A stretch of DNA of 64,000 bases, taken from NCBI RefSeq assembly GCF_001293395.1, contig NW_015438371.1, forward strand, positions 651,186 to 715,185, in the 5' to 3' direction. Source of the DNA: Leptomonas pyrrhocoris. Taxonomy: Eukaryota > Euglenozoa > Kinetoplastea > Trypanosomatida > Trypanosomatidae. Every line of letters starts with the position of its first letter. The first letter of the stretch is position 1. Shown in pieces: positions 1 to 9,630 of this stretch. Under the pieces are notes generated by a model, which was not told the DNA's origin, searched no databases, and saw only the letters and a program-made list of their open reading frames with translations. The position numbers were made by a program, and so were the translations under genes.

Positions 1-2623
1 CCTGTGTCTCGGCAAGAGTGGCTTCGCTGTGCGTTAGTTTGGCCTGCGTATCGCGGAGGTCGTCCTCGGTCTCCCATAATTGTTGCTGTGTTGCGGCGTG
101 TTCGTTCTGCTGCTTCGCGCTGCGATCCGCGTGCGCCGCCTCGGTGCTCTCCATGTCCTCGTGCAGCTGCTTCAGCGTCGACTGCAGGGCCTCCACCTCA
201 CGCACCAGCTCCGCCTCCTTCTGCTCCGCCGCGCTCGTCGCCGCCGCCATGCGCTGCGTCAGCGTGCACACCTGCTCCTCCGTGTGCCCCAGCTGCGCCT
301 CCACAGCCGCAAGCTGGTTGTCGCGCTCCTCGATGCAGCGCTGCAGCTCCGTCGAGGTCTCCTCCAGCTGCGCTACCTGCACACACGCCTTCTCCTCCGA
401 CGTCGCGTGCAGCGTGCGCAGCCCCTCCACCGCCTCGCGCAGCTCAGCGATCGTCGACGCAGCGGCCGCCTCCGCCGTCGCCGCAGCCGCCGTGTGCTGC
501 TCGTGCGCCGCCTGCAGTGCCTCCAGTTGTTCCTCGAGCTCGCCACGCGTGTGCGCCGCGGCGGCCGTGTCACGGTCGTACTTCGCCTGCAGCGCCGCCA
601 TCTCGCGCTCCAGCGCTGCGCACTCCGCCTCCTTCGCGGCCAGCTTCTCGCGCAGCTCCGCAACGAGGCGCTTCAGCGCGGCGATCTCGTCGTCCGCCGC
701 CGTGCGCGCGGCGTCGCTCTCGTCCTGCAGCGCGCGCAGCCGCACCTCGTACCCGCGCTTCATCTCCTCGTACCGCCCGGCCTCCTCGCCAAGCAGGCCC
801 TCCAGCGCCTCCTCGTGCTCCTCCTTCATCTCCTGCATCTTCGTGTTCATCTCGCGCAGCTCGTCCTCCAGCATCAGGAACTCGCCGTACAGGATCTGCC
901 GCTGCAGCCCCATCTGGTAGTCCGCCTCCGTCAGCGCCTTCTGCAGCTCCTCAATCTCCGTCGTCAGGTGCACCGCAAGCTCGTCGTCCGGCGACTCGCG
1001 CAGCTTCTCCTCCAGGTCCGCGATGCGTGTCACAAGCTTCTCGATCGTTCCCTTCAGCTGGTACTCCGCGTACAGCGCCTCCTTCTTGCGCAGGTACTCG
1101 TCGCGCCACCGGTCGCTCATGTCCGACCCGTCCTGCTTCGCCTGCTCCGGGTCCACCGTGTTCACCTTCGCGTACGTCGTGATCTGCTTCGCGCGGTCGG
1201 CGAAGCGCAGCGTCTGCACCGACAGGTTCGCGTCGCGCTCGCTCGGCGAGATGGTCACCATCATCGTCGAGATGCTGTTGCCGCCGATGTAGTCCTTCAG
1301 CAGCTTCGTCAGCGTGCTGTTGCGGAACTCCGGCACGGGCCGCGCGTTGCCGCGCCCGCGCGTCGCGACAGCCTCGATGCACGAGCCCAGCGCCAGCAGC
1401 GACAGGTTGATGTTGCGCGCCTGCTCGAACGCCAGCCCCTCCTCCGTCCCCGCGAGCTTGATGCGCTCGCACCCGGCAAGGTCCGCCAGCAGGATCCGCG
1501 CACAGCGCGGCGCAAGGTCCGGCGCGTCGAAGTGCGTCTGCACCTCCAGCAGGAACAGCGTGTGCGCGCGCGACGAGTGGTCGTGGATGTTCGTCGCGGC
1601 GAAGGTGCGCAGCGGCTCCGCCTTGTTCAGCACAGCCAGCACGTCCTTGTAGCTCTTCACCAGCACCGTCTTCTGCCCCACAACGCTGAACGTGTTGCTC
1701 GTGAAGTCGTTCCGCACGCTCAGCTCCTTGCGGTGGTTCAGCAGGTCGAACACGTCCTCCAGGTACACCTCCAGCATCGACGCGGACACCGTGTACGTCA
1801 CGCCCTTCTGCGCGCTGTTCGCCGCACGCGCGAAGATCATGTTGCACACGCGCGGGATGAGGCCCTCCTGCGACGTCCCGATCGACCCCGGCGGCCCGAA
1901 CGCCGTGTACGTCTTGCCGCTGCCCGTCTGCCCGTACGCCATCACCGCAGCGTTGTAGCCCGCCAGCGCGTTCTCCACGAGCGGCCGGCCCACCTCCTCG
2001 AACACGTCCTCCTGCGACGACGACGTCTTGCCGGACGGACACGCGCGGTCGTTGCTCCAGAAGCACCCGTCGAACCCGAAGGTGAAGCGGCCCTTCTTCG
2101 GCACCGTCACCTCCACCGCGTCGTTGTCCATGTTCACCGCAAGCTGGCTCAGCTCGCCGCTCTTCTCGTCGTCGCGGAACGCACGCACGCGCACATACAC
2201 GTTGACGCGGTTGTTGTGCTTTATGACCTCAGCACGGCGTATGCCCGCTGCCGTGTTGGTGCGTTTAAAGCCGCCTTTAGTGCCAGTGGACGACCCGCTG
2301 CGCTCAAAGGCTGCTGGGGCAGACTTCTGTGGAGAGGCGACAGCGGCCGCGGAGTTGGTGCGCTGAAAGGAGCTGCGGGCGCTGCCATCTGCCGCTCTTG
2401 GGCGTGTCCCCCGCGGCGACACCGGACCGACGGCGCGGGGCGGCAGCCCGGGCGTTGAGGCGCTAGGAACCGGCGGGGGAACACCACGCGCGGACACCTT
2501 CTTGAGAGGCGTGGTAGAACGCAACGGAGTGCCGGCGGTGTTGCTGCCGTTCGTCTTCGCTGTTTGCGCCCCGCGCGCAGACGACAGCGGACCGCGCGAG
2601 GAGTTACACCGCTTGAACTCCAT
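1..2623 (-). CDS. Kinesin, N-terminal motor, 3' end outside window
   Basis: Microtubule motor ATPase; 874 residues are visible and the frame stays open to the window edge. A Ser/Thr/Pro/Arg-rich N-terminal extension (about 1-135) precedes the motor domain (about 140-510). The P-loop GQTGSGKT is at 231-238. Switch I reads HDHSSRAH at 347-354, where most kinesins have NxxSSRSH. Switch II reads DLAGCER at 381-387, keeping the essential Asp, Gly and Glu. The FRNSTLTKLLKDYIGG block follows. From about 540 onward the protein is an almost continuous Glu/Ala/Leu coiled coil with no globular tail yet seen. The start is the first ATG after a T-rich tract and AG on the minus strand. GC content is very high, above the neighbours. 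It resembles the large coiled-coil kinesins of Leishmania, but no clear 39-residue repeat is visible. Family certain, subfamily not. Confidence 0.93.
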   Translation of the reverse strand, partial: MEFKRCNSSRGPLSSARGAQTAKTNGSNTAGTPLRSTTPLKKVSARGVPPPVPSASTPGLPPRAVGPVSPRGTRPRAADGSARSSFQRTNSAAAVASPQKSAPAAFERSGSSTGTKGGFKRTNTAAGIRRAEVIKHNNRVNVYVRVRAFRDDEKSGELSQLAVNMDNDAVEVTVPKKGRFTFGFDGCFWSNDRACPSGKTSSSQEDVFEEVGRPLVENALAGYNAAVMAYGQTGSGKTYTAFGPPGSIGTSQEGLIPRVCNMIFARAANSAQKGVTYTVSASMLEVYLEDVFDLLNHRKELSVRNDFTSNTFSVVGQKTVLVKSYKDVLAVLNKAEPLRTFAATNIHDHSSRAHTLFLLEVQTHFDAPDLAPRCARILLADLAGCERIKLAGTEEGLAFEQARNINLSLLALGSCIEAVATRGRGNARPVPEFRNSTLTKLLKDYIGGNSISTMMVTISPSERDANLSVQTLRFADRAKQITTYAKVNTVDPEQAKQDGSDMSDRWRDEYLRKKEALYAEYQLKGTIEKLVTRIADLEEKLRESPDDELAVHLTTEIEELQKALTEADYQMGLQRQILYGEFLMLEDELREMNTKMQEMKEEHEEALEGLLGEEAGRYEEMKRGYEVRLRALQDESDAARTAADDEIAALKRLVAELREKLAAKEAECAALEREMAALQAKYDRDTAAAAHTRGELEEQLEALQAAHEQHTAAAATAEAAAASTIAELREAVEGLRTLHATSEEKACVQVAQLEETSTELQRCIEERDNQLAAVEAQLGHTEEQVCTLTQRMAAATSAAEQKEAELVREVEALQSTLKQLHEDMESTEAAHADRSAKQQNEHAATQQQLWETEDDLRDTQAKLTHSEATLAETQ

Positions 2624-2728
2624 GTTCCTTTGGTTCTCTCAAATCTATCTTCCGTTTGCGGGGTACAGCGAAGGGGGAAACGGTGCACACGAACGGTGGC
2701 GAGTTGGCGCAGAGGCGACGCAGCGTAC

Positions 2729-2760
2729 CTTCAAAGAGAAGACCAAAAAAAAAAAACCTG
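2729..2760 (-). promoter_or_regulatory. Predicted trans-splice acceptor of the kinesin gene
   Basis: Read on the minus strand, a run of 12 T and a CT-rich stretch end in AG at 2730-2729. No ATG lies between that AG and the kinesin ATG at 2623, giving a predicted 5' UTR of about 105 nt. The position is inferred from tract and AG only. Confidence 0.5.
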
Positions 2761-2781
2761 CACGCTTTGAGAATGAAATGA

Positions 2782-2806
2782 AATAAATAAATATATATAT
2801 ATATTA
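2782..2806. repeat. AT-rich simple repeat (TAAA/TA)n
   Basis: Short AAAT and TA tandem units in the non-coding gap upstream of the kinesin. Confidence 0.8.
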
Positions 2807-4784
2807 CTTCTCTATTTATTACCTCCAGAGAACCGCTATTGAGAAAAGAGTGTAAAGCACGGAAGAAAAAAAGGCAGAAGAAATAAATATATATTAACGC
2901 GTACAGCGTGGCACAGACAAGTAAAGAGTACAAATGACAAAGAAGTTGTTAGGGACGCTGTCTCACCTTAACTAACAATTTAAAAGGAAGAAAAAAAAAA
3001 CAGTCGGAGAAGAGAGTGTGATGATGATGGGACTAAATAAAACCTGAGAACGTACTGAGAGAAAACGCAAGCAAGCAAACAGAAAAGATCTAGTAGAAAA
3101 GAAAAATATCTAAATTTAGAAACAATGAGGTGCGGCGAGTGCCTTCACGCGTGAAGAATAGCAAGAGAAGATAGAACAAAGAGTATATACCGAACTGCGA
3201 AGACGTGAAAGCAAAAGCAGAGACAAAAACGTATTCAGGAATACAAGAAAAAGGCTGCACTTGCCCTTCTTTTGCATCAAGTGCTTCGGCGGTGTAGCCT
3301 CCCTTTTTAATGATTGATGAGCCAAGGAGAGAAGTGTAGAAGCACGCGACGCTGTTCTGGAGAGTCTAAAAATGAAAAGAGCAAGTACAGTAGTTGACGG
3401 AAGAAGTGTACGGCGATCTTTTGAATCTTTCGTTGTGTGTGAGTGTGTGTGCGTGTGTGCGTGAAGGGAAGAACACGTTGTGGGTAATGGGTGAGGCGTC
3501 GGAGAAGTAGAGATCGGAGTCACTGCCATGTAATAGGAGGGTTGTGTCTCGATCAAGTCGTTGGGCCAAACGAAGGATGCAGGACGTCAAACAGGCACAC
3601 AGAAAACGACGGAGGAGACGGAGGTCCAGAGCAGAGAGGGAGGGAGGGAGAGTGACGAAGAACCGGGAGAAAAGGGAAGAAAAAAGGGAAGAGATGCAGC
3701 CAATGAAAAGCGAAGCGCCATCGCACTGCCATCCTTTCCATTTTGTTTTACGCCGGTGACACACCTTTGCATTCTTCTCGGTGCGCCGTGACTGCGCTGT
3801 GCACTTCATCTGTATACACCCCAAAGGCGTCGACACAGGTCTTCTCGCCTCCCTATTTCGAGTAGCCGCGTTCGTCACAGAAGAGTTGTTGCGCACAAAG
3901 TTTTTCGATGGCTCTGCCCGACAACAACGCGAGCTAAAGCGCTGGCAGGTTACACCCCTTTGCGGCAGCATTAATAGGTACACGATGAGGCCGCAGCGCT
4001 CCGATGTACTTCAGAGGTTGATGTTTTCAACGGAAGAGAAGGACGTGCATATCGCTACAGGTAAAAAAGGGAGCGTCTAGAGACGGCACAAACACACACG
4101 CGCGCATACGCACATCTATTTTCCAAGTCCCTACCACCTTGCTTATATATGTGTATTTCGAGACCGAAGGACGACGGCGCGGATTCTAGGGAAAAGAGAG
4201 GACTACGGTTTCATCTCCACACGCAGGAAGCTATATAGAAGGAAATAATATTAGCAAAAAAGAAAAAGAGACGCGATACGGACGTGGCGCGACAACGACG
4301 CAGGAAGCCGTTTTGCCACGGCACGATCACAACTACGCTAACGTCACAGAACGAGAAAGCGTCACGCTGATGTCACAAGAACTCAAACCGCCACCACGTA
4401 TGGTACTGCTTGAGAAGGCAGCAAGAAAAACACGTAAAAGAGTAAAGAAAAGGCACACAAGCGTGCGAGTCGCAGCAGCTCCTCTGCACATACGGCATCA
4501 AAACAAACAGAAAGAACACAGGAGATCCACAGCGAGAAGCCCCTCCCCTCCCCCTCCCTCTTCAGAAAACGCCAGTTCCTGTCATCGATGGGGTTTAAAC
4601 CGGGCGGCACTTGCTTCTCTCTCTCTCCCTTGAGAGACGCCCCAGCATTCCCAGCAGCGTCAGCAGCATCAGGGATACGGGAGGAAGAAGACGGAAGAAG
4701 CAGGAGAGCGTGACAACGAAAAGGGAGAGGAGATGGGGAGCCGAATTGGGGGTTCCGAATCGAGCGCAAATTCCTCTTCGAGTG

Positions 4785-6617
4785 TTACTTGGTACGCGTG
4801 TCGCCAAAGCGCTTGACCATGTAGTCTCGCGTCAGCTTCGTCGTCGTGACCGACTGCGCCGCACCCTGTGAGCCAAAGGAGTTCATAATCTTCGACACTA
4901 CCTTGGGCAGAGAGGTGTTGAGCACGATGGTTAAGTTGTCGACCAACACGCCATCGTTGACGGGGTAGTACAGCAGCACCGACCGCACCTTCGCCGTGGC
5001 GTCCGTCTTGGCAACGTGACGCTTCGTGCGCTCCAGCATGATGGCCTTCGCGGGCACCATCCCGTCGCACACGGCGAGCGACTCCAGCACGGCCCGGTCG
5101 GTAATCTCCGACACCTTGAACTGAATTGTCAGACTGAAGATGAAGCGGACGATGGTGATGGTAAGACGGAAGGTGTCCGCAAAGTCGCAGTCCTGCACCT
5201 TGTTCTCCGACGGCTGACACGCCTTCTGGTACTCGGGGGACACCATCAGGTCCTTCGAAATGTTCTGCACGGTGATGCCCGGCAGCAGGTACATTGTCTT
5301 CACAACAATTGCAATGTACTTGCTGGCATCATCGGGGTCGTTGACGTCCACCTTTGGCGTGTTATTCTCCGTCACCTCGTCCTTGAAGGAGCTGAGGTTG
5401 ATGATGGGCTCAACGGTCGCCCGCGTCTCCGCGTCCACCTTGGCGAGGGAGCTGGACATGAAGCGAAATATGCACTTGCCCTCGTTCAGCGTCGCCGCGC
5501 CTCGGTCCGTGGCCAGGAAGTCCCACATTTCGTTCTCGACGTGTGCGCCAGGGCAATTGTGCGCGTCCACGTCACGCCCGGTCAGCGCCAGCAGCTCGTA
5601 CTGCTCCACCTTCGCCCCGGGCGGCGCCTCCATCCGCGAGCGCGAGAAGCTCATCTCCAGCGACGCCTCCTTCGACTCTGGTGAGTTCCTCTCCCCCCCA
5701 CTCGGCGGCGAGAAGTTTGCTTTGCTTGCCTTGTTGTCGACGATGGTGGTGTCGCTGGGGCGTAGGCCGGACTTGGTCATTGCAGAGGTTTCCAAGGAGA
5801 GCGAGCGGTCCAGCTGCACACCGGGTGCGTGGATCACCAGTACGGGCTGCTTCGCGGCGCGCGTCGTCTTGGTGGCAGCGGGGCTCTGCACGCTGCCTCG
5901 CTTTGTGCTCGATCCGGCCGGTGGCGCGGTCCCCCACGGGCGGCGGCGCTGGCGCAGCGTGGGCACCACCTGGCAGAACGCCAGCTGCAGCAGCATCGAG
6001 TCCACCCGCCACGTCCCCTCGATGGTCTGGCGCAGGACGGTCTCGACTTCCTGCAGCCGTGCCACGCGATCCGGCAGCGTGGCGCCGCCCGCGATGTAAT
6101 TCAGGTCCTCCTGTGTGATGGCGGTGCTCGGTGTGCTGCCGCCAAGCACGGGGCTTTTATTCTCCAGTGCCGTGATGGGGCTCTGCATGCTCTCCTCCAG
6201 CAGACTCTGATTTCCCCTGCCGTGCTCCGCGAGGCGTGCCACGTTGTTCATGAAGTCGCGCACCACGTTCCTGTCCACCGCCTTGAAGCTGTTCGTGAAG
6301 CTCATGTTGTTCATGGTTTGGGCGAGGGGATCGAAGGGGGCGGTGTGGTCCGCCGTCATGCTCATGTCCCGCATGGAGTGCATGCTGGCATCGAAGAGGG
6401 TGCAGCTCATGTTGTTGAGGGCGCGCGACTCACCGAGTTTCGCGTCAGGGTCCGCCGGGCTTGCGTTCCCCGGCACGAACATGTCGAAGGCAACCGGCTC
6501 CACGCGCAGCGCACGAGCGGGGACATCATGAAATTGATTCTCCGCCGAGGACTTGCCGGCCGTCTTGGGGCTCGTGCCCCCGCCCTCGTTCTTAGCAGAG
6601 CCGCAGCAGATTCCCAT
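4785..6617 (-). CDS. N-myristoylated protein with START-like C-terminal domain
   Basis: 610 residues. The N-terminus MGICCGSAK has Gly2 for N-myristoylation, Cys4/Cys5 for possible palmitoylation and a small residue at position 6, so membrane anchoring is expected. Residues 20-330 are low in order, with repeated short Met/Asn/Ser motifs such as NNMS and many potential phosphorylation sites. Residues about 335-600 look like a START-type lipid-transfer fold: alternating strands, a long Thr/Lys-rich middle and a closing amphipathic helix after VDNLTIVLN. The domain call rests on the pattern and on this helix, not on a search. The open frame runs upstream past this ATG, but that part is compositionally intergenic. 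A lipid-binding or membrane-tethering role is plausible; the substrate is unknown. Confidence 0.75.
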   Translation of the reverse strand: MGICCGSAKNEGGGTSPKTAGKSSAENQFHDVPARALRVEPVAFDMFVPGNASPADPDAKLGESRALNNMSCTLFDASMHSMRDMSMTADHTAPFDPLAQTMNNMSFTNSFKAVDRNVVRDFMNNVARLAEHGRGNQSLLEESMQSPITALENKSPVLGGSTPSTAITQEDLNYIAGGATLPDRVARLQEVETVLRQTIEGTWRVDSMLLQLAFCQVVPTLRQRRRPWGTAPPAGSSTKRGSVQSPAATKTTRAAKQPVLVIHAPGVQLDRSLSLETSAMTKSGLRPSDTTIVDNKASKANFSPPSGGERNSPESKEASLEMSFSRSRMEAPPGAKVEQYELLALTGRDVDAHNCPGAHVENEMWDFLATDRGAATLNEGKCIFRFMSSSLAKVDAETRATVEPIINLSSFKDEVTENNTPKVDVNDPDDASKYIAIVVKTMYLLPGITVQNISKDLMVSPEYQKACQPSENKVQDCDFADTFRLTITIVRFIFSLTIQFKVSEITDRAVLESLAVCDGMVPAKAIMLERTKRHVAKTDATAKVRSVLLYYPVNDGVLVDNLTIVLNTSLPKVVSKIMNSFGSQGAAQSVTTTKLTRDYMVKRFGDTRTK

Positions 6618-7790
6618 TTTCCTATTTTTGCTGGTGCGTAAGGCCGCGACTGCGTGAAAACAACAAAGAAAGCTGAGGAGAACGCAGAAAGGAGTTGTTT
6701 GTTCAGCGAAAGAAAAAGAAGGGTATTCAAGACAAGATTGGTGTTTAGGCAGCCGTCCGAACCAACTACGAAGGCAACGAGAGGAGGAAAACAAAACCCA
6801 AACGAAAGCCCGCGAGAGAAGCGACGAGGCTCGGAGGGTATAGAGGCGTCTGGAGGCCGTGTCCGCTGGAGGGGTTTGTATAGTTGGACTCAGCGAGAAG
6901 ACAGCAGCGGCGTGGACGCAGACGAAGATGACGCGGGTGCAGATAAAAGAGGAAAGAGTACGTATTGAGCTCCCTCTGCTATTCCGCACACCCCCGCTAC
7001 GCAGTTCTCCGCTCTGTTGCTATTGTGTGAGTTTGTTCGCGTTTGTGGCTGTCGCAGTGACACGTGCTCCTTTCCCCACCACAGCGCCAGACGCTGAAAG
7101 AGGCAGGTACAACGATGAGCGAAGCGAATAGCAAACGGTGAGTTCCAATCGCGAGTGGGGGCGATTAAAAATGAGAACAGGTGTTTTCCTTTTTTCCCTA
7201 ATCCTTCCATCCGCACAGGAAGCGCACGAGATCAACGTTGCGTGAGAGCGACGCACACGGAACAAGCAAACGGAAAGTGGAGAAAAGAGAGAGAGGGAGA
7301 GAGTGGAGAAGGCAAATGCAGCGCGTGGAAGTAAAACAAAAAGGAAAACGAGAACACCAACAACAACAAAAAAACGTCACTTGACAATCTGGCAGAGCAG
7401 GTGCTCCCGTGCGAACGTCATCAGCTGCGTCGCCGCGCTTCCTATTTGGTGCCGTTGCCTCGTGCGCCGGATAAACGAGGGCTTGAAAGAACACACCGAG
7501 CAACGGCAATAAAGGTGGAGAGCAGCGTTCGACGAATCGTGTCCCGTGGGCGCGAGTCAAAGCATCGCATGCTCCATGCAACCAGCACAGCAACCATCAC
7601 GACTTTCATTTCAACAACGTCCACTATAGGTGGCCAGAGAACAATATATATCTGTTTGTATTGCTTGCTAGTCGAGTATGTACGATTCGCACCATTCCAT
7701 TGTTGCGGAATCCAAACACGCAAATCCACAGCCCTCGTGCATCCGCGGTGCGCCAATACCCGCAAAGGAGGCAAGGAGATCTGCAAGGTC
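6618..7790. other. Intergenic gap, no gene recognised
   Basis: About 1.2 kb of UTR-like sequence with purine-rich plus-strand stretches (polypyrimidine on the coding strand). No ORF shows coding composition or recognisable domains. Confidence 0.55.
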
Positions 7791-8825
7791 TCACCCTTGT
7801 GGTTTCGCACGCGGTGCATCCTGCACGGGTTCAATCAGCTCCTTCGGCACATTAAACGGCACCTTCGCAATGAGCTCATCGGCCTCGACAAAGACGAGCC
7901 GCGGAGCTTTTCGCGCCGGCGAGGCGACGGCGGCGGCTCCGCTACCCGCGCTATCCCCGCGCTCCCCACCCGCCGCGCCACTCGACCCCGCGGCGCCGCC
8001 GCCCTCTCCGTCCTTCTGCACGCTGCCGCCCACCAGCTTGTTGCCCTCCAGAATGTAATGTATGATCGCCTCCGAGTGGAAGTATCCCCAGGGGATGATC
8101 ACCTCTGCGTCGATTTCCTTCTCAAACCAGCCCTCGCAGTACGCCCGCGCCACGGTGGCCACCTTGAGCTCTCGGTGCTTGCGGATGATCGGGAAGGAGC
8201 CGAGCTGGCTAACCGCCACGCTGGACGGCAAGTTCTCGCCGCGCGAATGCAGCCGCGCCGTCTCCTCCTCGAGTAGTTTCTGCACCTCGTGCATGTCGAG
8301 GTCGGCGTTGTTGCGCAAATTCAGTCCGCAGGTCGCCGCGAGCTTCGGCTTCAAGTAGCACTCCTGCAGGCGCACGGTGGGCTCAAGAGACTGCAGCAGG
8401 TCGTAGCGCACGCCAAGCTCCTGGCAGATCTCCCGCATCACCTCCGGGGAGTAGAGGGTGTTGTCATCCGCCTTGGCGATCATCGTCTGCTGCAAGCTCT
8501 GATTCTGCATAATATCGATGTACTCCTGCATCTGCTGCTTCTCCGCTGCATTGCTGTCGCAGATACCCTCCAGGAGCACCACCGTTTCCTTGTTGCGCCG
8601 CACGGCCTGGTCAATGTACTCGAGCACACGGTCGTAGAACTTCATACTCGCCACGTGCAGGGTGGGAATGAGCGTCACCTTGGGCAGTGCGAGGTGCGCC
8701 TGGACGTACGGCGGCCCCGCCTCGGCGACCTCCGGCGAGTTGGCCAGCATCTGCGTCCACCGGCTACCCACCACCACCAGCTCATCATACGCAGAGCGCA
8801 GCAGACGGCTTCGTTGCAGCGACAT
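7791..8825 (-). CDS. TraB/Tiki (TIKI-PrgY superfamily)-like protein
   Basis: 344 residues from MSLQRSRLL; an upstream in-frame ATG would add only eight residues. Three spaced motifs match the TraB/PrgY/Tiki superfamily: TLHVASMKFYDRV with His57, VVLLEGI with Glu86, and IIPWGYFHSEAI with His250. The family is linked to metal-dependent proteases and, in eukaryotes, to mitochondrial outer-membrane TRABD proteins. A Gly/Ser/Ala-rich linker (about 273-310) precedes a short tail. No signal peptide or convincing transmembrane helix is visible, unlike many TraB members. The broad assignment is moderately secure; enzymatic activity is not. Confidence 0.68.
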   Translation of the reverse strand: MSLQRSRLLRSAYDELVVVGSRWTQMLANSPEVAEAGPPYVQAHLALPKVTLIPTLHVASMKFYDRVLEYIDQAVRRNKETVVLLEGICDSNAAEKQQMQEYIDIMQNQSLQQTMIAKADDNTLYSPEVMREICQELGVRYDLLQSLEPTVRLQECYLKPKLAATCGLNLRNNADLDMHEVQKLLEEETARLHSRGENLPSSVAVSQLGSFPIIRKHRELKVATVARAYCEGWFEKEIDAEVIIPWGYFHSEAIIHYILEGNKLVGGSVQKDGEGGGAAGSSGAAGGERGDSAGSGAAAVASPARKAPRLVFVEADELIAKVPFNVPKELIEPVQDAPRAKPQG

Positions 8826-9630
8826 GGCGGCAAGGAAGCAAACACACAAACACGGCTGTAGCGGTCACCAATGAAGAACGAAGAATAAATAAATAATAGA
8901 ATTGATAGTCAGGTCCTTGGTTGCTCTGCTTGTATCAGAACGCACAGACGCCCTCCTCTTTCCTTTCTTGGCGCAATGCAGAGTACTGAAGAGACGTCCG
9001 TCTCTCGCACTCTCGCTCAGTCAGTCGGTGTGTGCGTGGGTGAGTGAGTGCTGCCGCAGCAAACACGAAAGGACGGCGGAATAGCGCATCAAAGGGAGGC
9101 GGCGGAGTCAGTAAGAAAAGCGGACGTAGAACAGATGCGACAACAACAACAACGAAACGTTGGGCACGCTGCCAAAGGGCAACTGAAGGAAATGGAAAGA
9201 AAAAAAGAAGATCGCCTCTTTCGCCAGCTCAAGCAGACAACGTCACAGTGAGAAGGAACTGCTTGTACTGACGCGGGGTAGGAAGTCAACGGCACGTCCA
9301 TGAGCCTTGGCGCCTTCACTGGTCTCCCCATCTTCCAAAACAGCTGCTAATGTGCTATGTATGGTTTTATGAAAGCATCGCTCCCATTCAAAAGCGGCTA
9401 TCTTTGTGTATGCATGCTGATATTCATTATAGCCTAAATACCCAGTGTATGTGATGAATTGCCAGGCAGGTCACAGCCTGTGTTCTGCGAATCGCCTGCG
9501 GTTTCTCCGACAATGACGAAAACAAAAAGATAGGGGTGGTGGTGGGGGGCCCACGGCTGTCGCGCTGCGTGCCGCTTTCATACAACCCCCACCCCCTTAC
9601 CAGGCCTCCCCCAAAAAGAAAACAAAAACT
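8826..9630. other. Intergenic gap, no gene recognised
   Basis: About 0.8 kb. Contains a G-run then C-run stretch near 9.53-9.60 kb and CAA/A-rich stretches. No supported ORF. Confidence 0.55.

Larger units (their letters stand above)
2624..4784. other. Intergenic gap, no gene recognised
   Basis: This 2.2 kb gap is AT-rich near 2.75-3.15 kb. It holds a strong purine-rich plus-strand tract near 3.60-3.70 kb, which is pyrimidine-rich on the transcribed strand. Open frames here are low-complexity and match no family I know. It should hold the 3' UTR of the START-like gene and the 5' UTR of the kinesin. Confidence 0.6.

Noticed and set aside
80-2458. Very long open frame on the plus strand over the kinesin
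   Set aside because: It is the mirror of the GC-rich kinesin codons; the peptide is Arg/Leu/His-rich with no domain, and the minus frame has a perfect motor domain.
3366-3983. About 200-codon minus-strand frame in the first gap
   Set aside because: Begins at a non-ATG codon and contains polypyrimidine-derived Ser/Phe/Leu stretches; no domain.
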